Shown here piece by piece: positions 8,297 through 15,978 of a stretch of 64,000 bases of DNA. Under the pieces are notes generated by a model that saw only the letters and a list, made by a program, of their open reading frames with translations, was not told the DNA's origin and ran no database searches. Source of the DNA: JBJXGE01 sp046154185 (lineage in GTDB: Bacteria > Planctomycetota > UBA8108 > UBA1146 > JAJFFE01); assembly GCA_046154185.1 (NCBI GenBank), contig JBJXGE010000058.1, positions 159,056 through 223,055 on the forward strand. Reading direction: 5' to 3'. Position 1 is the stretch's first letter. Each line of letters begins with the position of its first letter. A program made the translations under genes and the position numbers.

Positions 8297-11125
8297 ATGG
8301 CGGTAAAGGTGCGGATCGTGTTTCCGGCATTGGGCGCGCTCAGCCTGGCGCTCTCTGCTTGCTCGGCGCCCCCACCCAAATTTCGGGGCACGCTGCGCAG
8401 CGCCGACGAGAAATTTGTCGGCCAGGATTACGGCGCCGCGCTCGAGAACTACTTGGCGGCGCTGGACCAAGTCGCGGCGGAACAAGAGAAGACGCGGGAG
8501 CGCGCGCGCGCCGAAGTGCTCGTCGCCGAGATCAGGGTCGGCCGGTGTCACCAGCAGTTGGGCGCCGCGCGGAAGGCCGTCGACGTATTGCAGTCGCTCG
8601 AAGCACGCGTCGAGCAGAGCGGGCTCGATGCCGCGCTGCGCTCGGAGTACTACTTCTCCTTCGCACAAGCACTCAGCGATCACGCCCGCAACAGCGAGCC
8701 GGTGTTCCTCGGCGATGGCGTGGCGCAACGCGCTCGGCGCACCGAACTCGGCACCGGTCCCGCGAAACACTACGAACAAGCGCGCAATCTCTACCGCAAA
8801 GTCACGCAAGTCGCGGGTTCGGCTCCGAGTCCACTCCTTTACGACTCGGTGTACGGACTCGGGTTTTGTTATTTACGCCTCGGAATTCTGCATGGCAACA
8901 ACGCGCAAGAACTGCAAAGCGCCGCGGAACAGTTCGATCGCTGCCAACAGCTCGCGCGCGATCCCGCGACGCTCGGCGGCGCGGACGCGGAACTCCGGGC
9001 ACAACACCTCAACTTTGGTCGCGGCCGGCTGACGCTGGCGCTCGCGAATGACAAGCTCAGCGCCACGGGACTGGAAGCGGTTTACAAGCAGCTCAGCGCC
9101 CTCCATGCGGGTCAGAAGAAACGCAACTTCGATCTGCACATCGCGTATCGCGACATGCTCGATACCGTCAATTCGTACGACAACCCGGGTAAGGTCGAAG
9201 CGATCAGTACGGCGGACCCCGACCATGGCCGGATAAGGCAAACTCTGTGTAGCCAGATGATCGAGTGGTTGCGCGAGTACTATCGCCTGGCGCCGTCGCC
9301 GGGGCAGGAGTGGAAGGAATTTCGCGCGCGACTCAAGGACTACTTCGCGAGCCACGACAAGTGGACTCAAGACCAGCAATTCGCAAAATCGTCACTCGAC
9401 GCAGCCCGCCGCTTGCACGCGGAGATCGGCGTTTCCGTGGAGCGTTTTCGCCGCGTGCAAACCGATCTCGAAAAAGTGAACGAGGAGCTCAAGCAGGCCG
9501 CCGAATATCGCCAAGTGCGCAGCCTGCTGCAGCCGCGCTTCGTGCGCGCACTCATCGAGCAATCGCGCGTCTTGATGCTGGTGGGTAACTACGAAGCCGC
9601 TGAACGCGCGGTGGTCGACGCCGGTCGACTCTGTGAGCCCCTTTACGTCGAAAGTCACGACAGTCTGCACATGGACTGCGACAAGCAGCTCGATCGGATC
9701 AAAGGAAGCCGCGCGCTCGCCGAGCTGAGGAAAAACATCGAAAACGTCATGGCGCTCGACGATGGCGCGCAACAAGCCACGCAACTCCTCGCCGATGCGA
9801 AACGCGAGAAGACTGTCCTGCTGGGCGATGAGTTCCGCAGTCAGTTTCTCCAGCTCGAGTCGGACGTGACCAAAAAAGGCGGCGCGATGGCGGACGCTCA
9901 CCGCTGTCAGATCGACTACGCGAACGCCAAGAACGCGAGTCAACGGCTCGAAATCGCCAAGCTCTTCGACAAGATTGTCTCGGACAATCAGATCGATTCG
10001 CTCGAAGTCGACGCCAAACGACTCTTGGCGCGAACTTTTTACGAGAACGACCTCAAGCAAAACTGTCTCGATGCCATCGAAGCGATCGCGACGCCTAATC
10101 AAACGGATCAGATGATGAAAGGCATCGTGCTCCACGAACGCAACGACCATGAAAAAGCCGCGCCGATCCTCAACAAGATCGACCCGTCGGTTTTCAGCAG
10201 CAGCGGCGCGGAAAATGAACGCAAGGGCCTGCTCGCGATGGCCGTTTCGAATCTGCGTTTGCCGCAGCCGGACCCGGATCATAGTTATCAGGCGTACGCG
10301 ACCTTGGTCGAGCGCCATCCGGAAGTGAAGAATGACCAAACCATCGTCCGTGGACTGATTCAATGCTGCAGTTTGAAGTTGGCCCGACCCGACGCCGACT
10401 TTGGCCAGCGTAAAGTTTGGCGCGAGAACTGGCGACGTTGGGAGCCGGACAATAAGGAGAACCAGCGCGAGCTGATTCGACTCAATTACGCTGAAGGCCA
10501 GCGGCTCCTCAAATCGGAAACCAAAACGGCCGCCCTGCCGGTCTTTGAAGCGGCCTATCTTGATCTTGTGACCTACCTGAAGAGCGCTGCCTTGGCATCG
10601 CTGCCCGCCCCTGACCAAGACATGGCGGGCAGACTCGTCGCCTGCTTCGGCGACTACGCTCCACTCGCCGTCAATCGCTCGTGGCATTACACGCTAGAAG
10701 ACGGTTCGAGCGAGGAGCAGCGCGTTTTGGAAGGCTCGCTCCAACGCTTCACCGTGTCGATCAAGTTCGGTGGCGAGACGGACATTCAAGAGTGGACGAA
10801 GCTCACCGAAGATCGCACGTTGTTGCGCGGCGCGCGCGGCGGCGGCGAGCGAATTCGACCGCTCCTGATTGGGGTTCCGAATCCCGAAGAAGACCTGCCC
10901 TACAAGAAGGAAGAAGCGGGCCAAGTCATCGCGGTCATGGAAGTCGGTGTCGAGTTTCAAAGCGGCGTCGGCAAACACGAGAACTGCATCAAAGTGCGGG
11001 TCAGCCGCCAAGGCGCGCCGGAGTACCGCGAGTACACACTGGCGCCGGGAATCGGCATCGTGCACGAACACGATTCGGCGACCGGGCGCAAGAAACGCCT
11101 CGCGAGCATCTACCCGGCGTTGTGA
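8297..11125 (+). CDS. Large TPR-like helical lipoprotein, unknown function
   Basis: 942 aa. Signal peptide with lipobox (SLALSAC, C22). GAGG lies about 6 nt before the ATG. The bulk is alpha-helical with TPR-like spacing (FVGQDYGAALENYLAALDQ near residue 40, then repeated NYEAAERAV and KLFDKIVSDN segments) and looks like a protein-interaction scaffold. The last 150 residues switch to beta-rich sequence (SWHYTLEDGS, GGETDIQEWTKLTED, VGVEFQSGVGKHENCIKV), possibly a separate C-terminal domain. No enzymatic motif seen. The downstream selenoprotein gene starts 50 nt later, probably in the same transcript. Confidence 0.7.
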   Translation: MAVKVRIVFPALGALSLALSACSAPPPKFRGTLRSADEKFVGQDYGAALENYLAALDQVAAEQEKTRERARAEVLVAEIRVGRCHQQLGAARKAVDVLQSLEARVEQSGLDAALRSEYYFSFAQALSDHARNSEPVFLGDGVAQRARRTELGTGPAKHYEQARNLYRKVTQVAGSAPSPLLYDSVYGLGFCYLRLGILHGNNAQELQSAAEQFDRCQQLARDPATLGGADAELRAQHLNFGRGRLTLALANDKLSATGLEAVYKQLSALHAGQKKRNFDLHIAYRDMLDTVNSYDNPGKVEAISTADPDHGRIRQTLCSQMIEWLREYYRLAPSPGQEWKEFRARLKDYFASHDKWTQDQQFAKSSLDAARRLHAEIGVSVERFRRVQTDLEKVNEELKQAAEYRQVRSLLQPRFVRALIEQSRVLMLVGNYEAAERAVVDAGRLCEPLYVESHDSLHMDCDKQLDRIKGSRALAELRKNIENVMALDDGAQQATQLLADAKREKTVLLGDEFRSQFLQLESDVTKKGGAMADAHRCQIDYANAKNASQRLEIAKLFDKIVSDNQIDSLEVDAKRLLARTFYENDLKQNCLDAIEAIATPNQTDQMMKGIVLHERNDHEKAAPILNKIDPSVFSSSGAENERKGLLAMAVSNLRLPQPDPDHSYQAYATLVERHPEVKNDQTIVRGLIQCCSLKLARPDADFGQRKVWRENWRRWEPDNKENQRELIRLNYAEGQRLLKSETKTAALPVFEAAYLDLVTYLKSAALASLPAPDQDMAGRLVACFGDYAPLAVNRSWHYTLEDGSSEEQRVLEGSLQRFTVSIKFGGETDIQEWTKLTEDRTLLRGARGGGERIRPLLIGVPNPEEDLPYKKEEAGQVIAVMEVGVEFQSGVGKHENCIKVRVSRQGAPEYREYTLAPGIGIVHEHDSATGRKKRLASIYPAL

Positions 11126-11175
11126 TGTGAAAGCGGCTGGATTCCGCACCGCGTTCGACCGTGACAGGACCAAGA

Positions 11176-12228
11176 ATGCTGCGATGGAGTTTGGTGGCCA
11201 TGCTTGCGATCGCGAATTTGGCGGCGGACACGGGCCCGCCGGTGGAACTCGGTCGCGTCCGATGGGAGCGCGACTACGCGCGCGCCGAGGCCGCGGCGAA
11301 GGCAAACGGTCGGCCGCTGCTCACGCTTTTTCAAGAAGTGCCCGGCTGAGCGACGTGCCAAAAATATGGGGCTCAAGTCTTGAGTCACCCCTTGGTCGTC
11401 GATGCGGCGGAGCGCGAGTTTGTGCCGGCGTGCATTTACAACAATACGACCGGTGACGCGGACGCCGCGTTGCGCGAACGATTCAAAGAGCCCGCCTGGA
11501 ACAACCCGGTCGTGCGCATCACCGACGCGCAGTCCGAACTCATCGTGCCACGGATCACGGACGATTGGCGACTCGTCACGCTCGTCGACGCGATGACGCG
11601 CGCGCTCGCGGCGCGGAAACAACCGACGCCGATTTACCTGGAACTCCTGCGGCGGGAGTTGGTCGCGCGACGCGAGGGCGTCGAGATCGCCATCTTCGGC
11701 ATGGGGTGATACTGGGTCGGTGAGGCCAAGTTTGGCCTCCTCGATGGAGTCGTGAGCACGGAGTCGGGTTGGGTCCAAGGTGTCGAAGTCGTGCGACTCG
11801 AATTCGATCCGCGCGTGATTTCGTATCAGCAACTCGCCGAGCGCGCGCGCGCGTGGACCACACACGCGTTTCCAGTGACGGACGCGCAAGTCGCGGCCGC
11901 CCGTGCTCACTACGGCGATCAAGCCGCGCGCCCGACTGCCGACGTGCGCGTCGTCGATGAAACCAAGTACTACTTGCGTGCCACGCCGCTCAAGCATGTG
12001 CCGATGACGCGGACCCAAGCGACGCGTGTCAACGCCGACGTGGCCGCCGCTCGCACGAACGGTGTGCTCTCGTCATCGCAACTCGCGCTCCTCGCGTTTA
12101 TCGAGCAGCACCCGACCGCGAAATGGCCGGACGTCTGTGACCAAGATCTCCAGACGACTTGGCCGCAAGTCGAAGCGCTGCGTCGCGAGATCGAGCGCCG
12201 CGCGGCGCCGCCCTCGCGGCCGAAGTAA
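11176..12228 (+). CDS. Selenoprotein with two Sec residues: thioredoxin-like domain fused to MsrA-like domain
   Basis: Read through two in-frame TGA codons (11347-11349 and 11707-11709), this is one 350-aa frame. The ATG at 11176 has AGGA 6 nt upstream and begins a signal-peptide-like MLRWSLVAMLAIANLAA. The N-terminal half looks thioredoxin-like with a redox motif VPGUATC (Sec58, Cys61), then VLSHPLVVDAAEREFV and a WNNPVVRI segment. The second TGA (Sec178) falls in GUYWVGEAKFG, where MsrA enzymes have GCFWGVEAAF; LLDGVVSTESGW and VEVVRLEFDPRVISY continue the MsrA similarity. The rest of the MsrA active site is missing, so the substrate may not be methionine sulfoxide. Hairpins resembling bacterial SECIS elements follow both TGAs. 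Likely exported or periplasmic. Conventional gene calling splits it into three pieces. selA, selB, selC and selD are not in the window. Alternative: pseudogene with two nonsense mutations, much less likely. Confidence 0.88.
11368..11391 (+). promoter_or_regulatory. SECIS-like hairpin for the first TGA
   Basis: GGGG, CTCAA, loop GTC, TTGAG, a three-base bulge TCA, then CCCC. The apical part (AAGTCTT) contains the GU of known bacterial SECIS loops such as that of E. coli fdhF. The loop begins 27 nt after the TGA at 11347-11349, inside the distance SelB tolerates. The hairpin is inside the coding sequence, as bacterial SECIS elements are. Confidence 0.7.
11722..11739 (+). promoter_or_regulatory. 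SECIS-like hairpin for the second TGA
   Basis: Perfect 7-bp stem GAGGCCA / TGGCCTC around the loop AGTT, again with GU at the apex. The loop begins 19 nt after the TGA at 11707-11709. The stem lies over the codons for GEAKFGLL, so codon choice here serves both protein and RNA structure. Confidence 0.7.
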
Positions 12229-12315
12229 TTGCGCTCGCGGCTGGCCGCTGTTTTCCTGTTATTCCAGGTCCGAAAACGGCGAGTAGTCGCCGCGCGCTCA
12301 CCCTAGAATGCGCGC

Positions 12316-13743
12316 ATGAATTCGACTCGCCTGCCACTCGATCGGAGTTTTTGGGAAAGCGTGCGACGCTCCCGCGACGCGCGCTTCGACGGGCTCGTCT
12401 ACATCGCGGTGACCAGCACGCGCATCTTTTGCCGACCGATCTGTCCCGCGCGCACGCCGCGCGAAGACCACGTGCGCTATTTCGCGACGCGCGCGGAGGC
12501 GGTCGCGAACGGGTTTCGACCGTGTCTGCGCTGCCGACCGGAGGCGGCGCCTGGCTCGCCAGCGTGGGATCCGAGCGGCGACTTGATCGCCCGCGCGCTC
12601 TGCCGCATCGAAGATGGATTTCTTGAGCACGCCAAACTCGTCGCGCTCGCACGCGCGCTCGCGATCGGTGAGCGCCAACTGCGGCGACTATTTGTCGCGC
12701 GGCTTGGCGCGAGCCCGCTCAAAGTCGACAGCACGCGGCGCGTGTTGTTCGCGAAAAAACTGCTCACGGAAACGACACTCCCGATCACGCAGGTGGCGCT
12801 CGCGAGCGGCTTCCGCAGTTTGCGCCGCTTCAACGCCGCGTTTCGCCAAGCCTTTGAGCGCGCGCCGCGCGAGCTGCGTCGTCGTGTCGCCAGCGCTCCG
12901 TCCGGCGAACTCGTGCTGTCGCTCCCCTATCGCGAACCGTTCGACTTTGCGGCGCTGCTCGAGTTTCACGCGCGCCGCGCGCTACCGGGACTCGAGCGTG
13001 TCGACGGCTTGAGCTACGAGCGCGAGTTCGTGTTGCCGGAGGGACCGGGCTGGCTTCGCGTCGAGCGCGCCGCGGCGCCGAACTTGTTGACGGTGCGCTT
13101 ACGCACGCCCGTGCCGACAGTGTTGCCGGATCTCGTCGCGCGCGTGCGACGGCTCTTCGATCTCGACGCGGATCCGGCGGCGATCAACGCGGTTCTGAGT
13201 CGTGATGCGCTGCTAGGCCCAGTCGTGCGCCGTCATCCCGGTCAACGCGTGCCGGGCGCGTGGGATGGATTCGAACTCGCGGTGCGCGCGGTACTCGGTC
13301 AGCAAGTCAGCGTCGCCGCGGCGCGCACGTTCGCGATGCGGCTTGTTGCCGCGGGCGGCTCGGAGCACGCGTTTCCGACGCCCAAGGCGATCATCGAAAT
13401 GGACCTCTCACGCATCGGACTCACGCGCCGACGCTGCGAAACGCTGGCCGCTCTCGCGCGCGCCGTCCACGATGGCGAAATCGAGTTTCACGCGGGCCAA
13501 GATCTCGCGACGTTCGTCGCGGCGCTGTGCCAAGTCGAAGGCATCGGCGCGTGGACCGCACACTACGTCGCCCTGCGCGCGCTGCGCCATCCCGATGCGT
13601 TTCCGGCCGCGGACCTTGTGCTGCGACAAGTCGCGGGTTCCAAAAACGAGCCGCTCAAGACCCGCGCACTCGAACAACTCAGCCAGCCTTGGCGGCCGTG
13701 GCGCAGCTATGCGGTGCTCCATCTGTGGCGGCTCGCGAACTGA
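12316..13743 (+). CDS. Ada-AlkA fusion: DNA-3-methyladenine glycosylase with Ada-type sensor domain
   Basis: 475 aa with three parts. Residues 1-80 are an Ada N-terminal zinc domain with Cys39, Cys43, Cys70 and Cys73 spaced as in E. coli Ada, where the first Cys accepts methyl groups from DNA phosphotriesters. Residues about 85-190 are an AraC-type helix-turn-helix region (FLEHAKLVALARALAIGERQ, ITQVALASGFRSLRRFNAAF). The remainder is an AlkA-like HhH-GPD glycosylase with LGQQVSVAAARTFA, VEGIGAWTAHYVALRA and the catalytic Asp in FPAADLVLRQ (D433). It should excise alkylated bases and may also act as a transcription activator. ogt follows 15 nt later. No Shine-Dalgarno is obvious before the ATG. 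Confidence 0.88.
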   Translation: MNSTRLPLDRSFWESVRRSRDARFDGLVYIAVTSTRIFCRPICPARTPREDHVRYFATRAEAVANGFRPCLRCRPEAAPGSPAWDPSGDLIARALCRIEDGFLEHAKLVALARALAIGERQLRRLFVARLGASPLKVDSTRRVLFAKKLLTETTLPITQVALASGFRSLRRFNAAFRQAFERAPRELRRRVASAPSGELVLSLPYREPFDFAALLEFHARRALPGLERVDGLSYEREFVLPEGPGWLRVERAAAPNLLTVRLRTPVPTVLPDLVARVRRLFDLDADPAAINAVLSRDALLGPVVRRHPGQRVPGAWDGFELAVRAVLGQQVSVAAARTFAMRLVAAGGSEHAFPTPKAIIEMDLSRIGLTRRRCETLAALARAVHDGEIEFHAGQDLATFVAALCQVEGIGAWTAHYVALRALRHPDAFPAADLVLRQVAGSKNEPLKTRALEQLSQPWRPWRSYAVLHLWRLAN

Positions 13744-13758
13744 AAGGCCCGCATTTTC

Positions 13759-14283
13759 ATGACGCTCATCTCGTACGAACGGATTTCGACGCCCATCGGC
13801 GCGTTGCTCCTGATTGCCGACGCGAAGGCGCTGCGCTTCTTGCACTTTCCGAACGAGCAAGCGCGGGTTCGCGTGGCGCCGGATTGGACGCGCGGCAATC
13901 GCGTCATCGAAAAAACCGCGCGACAACTCGCAGAGTATTTCGCCGGCCAACGACGCACCTTCGACCTGCCACTGGCGCCGACCGGCACCGAGTTTCAACG
14001 GCGCGTGTGGCAAGCGCTGTCGACCATCCCGTACGGCGAAGCGCGGAGCTACGCGGCCATCGCCAAAGCGATCGGCCGACCCACCGCGATGCGCGCCGTC
14101 GGCGGCGCCAATGGTCGCAATCCGATACCGATCATCGTGCCGTGCCACCGCGTGATCGGGGCGAACGGCGCGCTGGTCGGGTTCGGCGGCGGACTCGCGT
14201 TGAAAGAGTGGCTCTTAGCGCACGAGCGGAAGGTGTGCGGTACGGGTGATGGCGCGGTGCGGAAATTGGAGTGCGCTACTTGA
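13759..14283 (+). CDS. ogt: Methylated-DNA--protein-cysteine methyltransferase
   Basis: 174 aa, the size of Ogt-type enzymes, which repair O6-alkylguanine by irreversible transfer to a cysteine. The acceptor motif is IIVPCHRVIGANG with Cys129. The preceding FQRRVWQALSTIPYGEARSY and GGANGRNPIP segments are the helix-turn-helix DNA-binding core. It supplies the O6 activity absent from the adjacent Ada-AlkA protein, and the pair form an alkylation-repair operon. Its 3' end overlaps the convergent kinase gene by 8 bp. Confidence 0.92.
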   Translation: MTLISYERISTPIGALLLIADAKALRFLHFPNEQARVRVAPDWTRGNRVIEKTARQLAEYFAGQRRTFDLPLAPTGTEFQRRVWQALSTIPYGEARSYAAIAKAIGRPTAMRAVGGANGRNPIPIIVPCHRVIGANGALVGFGGGLALKEWLLAHERKVCGTGDGAVRKLECAT

Positions 14284-15898
14284 TGGGCGGGATCGGTTCG
14301 ACCGCCAGGCCGCCGCAAGCGACGCACCCATTCCCGATGCTGAAGGCGGCTTGCGATCGATGTCGAAAGCCACAATCTGGATCCGTACAGCGCACATGCA
14401 GCGGGTTCTTGTCGCAGAAAGTCTGTGCCCGGCGTTGCCCTTTGAAGGTCACGTTCGTCGGCTTAAACCGACGTTTGCAATCTGGGTCCTCACAGATACC
14501 GGCTTCTTCGGTCGTAATGCTTCCAGCCGAACCATCTTTGTTTTCATCCGAACCGGCTTTGTTTTCATCCGAACCATCTCTGCGCCCGACCTGCTCCCCG
14601 TTCTTTTCGCCTTCCGTGCCGGTCGACTTCGGGTTCTTGAAATACAACGCCCAACCCGCAAACGCCAAAATGAGCCCAACTATAAGGAGCGGGCTCAGTC
14701 GACGGCGCAACCGATGCGGCGCTTCGACGGCCACGCCACCGCCGGTCGGTCCCGCGGCGGGATCCGGTCGCCGCGAAGCGGGGCGGCGCTCGGTCATCGT
14801 TTTCCCCACTGAGGCTTCGTCGCGCGGCGCCGTCACGGTGCCGGCGACCGCCGCCACGCCCGCGCCGCCGCGCAGGTGCGTCGGGAGTCCGATCGTTGCG
14901 TCCGAAACGATCGCGGTTCCTTCCGCGATGCGGGCGGCGTTTGCAGAGCTGGTTGTCAAAGCGCGATCGAGTCGCGTCGTGTGTTTCTGCGCATGGTCAC
15001 AAAACAAACACTCCGGGAGTTTTTCGCCGACGAGCGAGTAAAACCCGTGCGTCTTGCAATAGCGAAAACCGTCGTCATAGATGCCGCCGGTTTTCGGCTC
15101 GTCCGCTTCGAGCTCGCGCACGATCTCGGCGAAACTCTGGTAGCGCTGGCTTGGCTCGACCGCAAGACACTTGAGCGCCATGCGCTCGAGATTCGCGGGC
15201 ACGCGCGCATTGACTTGCGACGGCGGCGTGAATTCCTGCGAGCGCTCGAGCGGACCGTCATTGAGGCTCGGCGCTTTCCCGGTCAGCATGAAATAGAGTA
15301 AGCCGCCAAAGGAATAGATATCCGAGCAGAAGCTCGTGCGCCCGGTCCAGGTCTCCGGCGCTCGATAACCGCGCGTGCCGATGATCGTGTTGTCGTCGGA
15401 ACCTTCCTGCAGCACTTTGGCGATGCCGAGATCCGAGACTTTTGGTACCAGCCGGCGCTGGGTGATGAGCACGTTCTGTGGTTTCAAGTCGCGGTGGATC
15501 AACTTGAAGTCGCGGTGCAAAACCTCCATGCCTCGCGCGACGCCGAGCGCCCACTCGTGTGTGTGCTTGATGTGGAGCGGTCGACCGGCCGCCGCCTCAT
15601 GAATCCCGAGGCCATCGATGAATTCCAAGAATAGCCAGCGCTCGTGATCGTTGTAGAGGAGCGCTTGGACGATGTTCTCGCTCTTGGTCTCGCGCGAGAC
15701 GCGAATCCACAAATCGACTTCAGCGCGAAAATACTGGAGAAACTGCTCGCCGTCGTGACCCGAGAAGTTCGCGGTCTTGACGGCGTAGAACCGATCCGGA
15801 GCTTGGTGGCAGATGTACACGACACCCATGCCGCCGCGCTTGATGTCGATGATGCGATAGCCGCCCGCGAGGATGTCACCGACATTCTGGGTCGTCAT
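14276..15898 (-). CDS. Transmembrane Ser/Thr protein kinase with Cys-rich outer domain, T6SS-linked (PpkA-like role)
   Basis: 540 aa. The kinase domain is intact: Gly loop KRGGMGVVY at 20-28, Lys41 in YAVK, HRDLKPQN at 135-142, SDLG instead of DFG at 155-158 with the metal Asp kept, and GTRGYRAPE at 174-182. A short Cys cluster (C281, C297, C300) follows. One membrane segment spans about 402-420, then a linker with the tandem repeat GSDENKA/GSDENKD. The C-terminal domain, outside the cytoplasm, has seven Cys between 469 and 528, suggesting two zinc ribbons. It sits at the end of a T6SS block after tagF and an FHA gene, as in threonine-phosphorylation-controlled T6SS loci. The partner phosphatase PppA is not in the window. 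Confidence 0.82.
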   Translation of the reverse strand: MTTQNVGDILAGGYRIIDIKRGGMGVVYICHQAPDRFYAVKTANFSGHDGEQFLQYFRAEVDLWIRVSRETKSENIVQALLYNDHERWLFLEFIDGLGIHEAAAGRPLHIKHTHEWALGVARGMEVLHRDFKLIHRDLKPQNVLITQRRLVPKVSDLGIAKVLQEGSDDNTIIGTRGYRAPETWTGRTSFCSDIYSFGGLLYFMLTGKAPSLNDGPLERSQEFTPPSQVNARVPANLERMALKCLAVEPSQRYQSFAEIVRELEADEPKTGGIYDDGFRYCKTHGFYSLVGEKLPECLFCDHAQKHTTRLDRALTTSSANAARIAEGTAIVSDATIGLPTHLRGGAGVAAVAGTVTAPRDEASVGKTMTERRPASRRPDPAAGPTGGGVAVEAPHRLRRRLSPLLIVGLILAFAGWALYFKNPKSTGTEGEKNGEQVGRRDGSDENKAGSDENKDGSAGSITTEEAGICEDPDCKRRFKPTNVTFKGQRRAQTFCDKNPLHVRCTDPDCGFRHRSQAAFSIGNGCVACGGLAVEPIPPIK

Positions 15899-15978
15899 GC
15901 GCTCCCGCTCACGAACTCACAGATTCCGAGACAATGCCCACGAAGAATGCCCACGAAGAATGCACACGAAGAAGTATG

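Noticed and set aside
11347..11709. Pseudogene caused by two nonsense mutations
   Set aside because: Both stops are TGA, both at predicted catalytic positions, each with a hairpin at the right distance, and the rest of the frame shows no decay.
11161..12228. Three separate short genes (ending at 11349, 11709 and 12228)
   Set aside because: All three lie in one frame separated by single TGA codons, at sites matching redox cysteines with hairpins after each. One selenoprotein explains them better.
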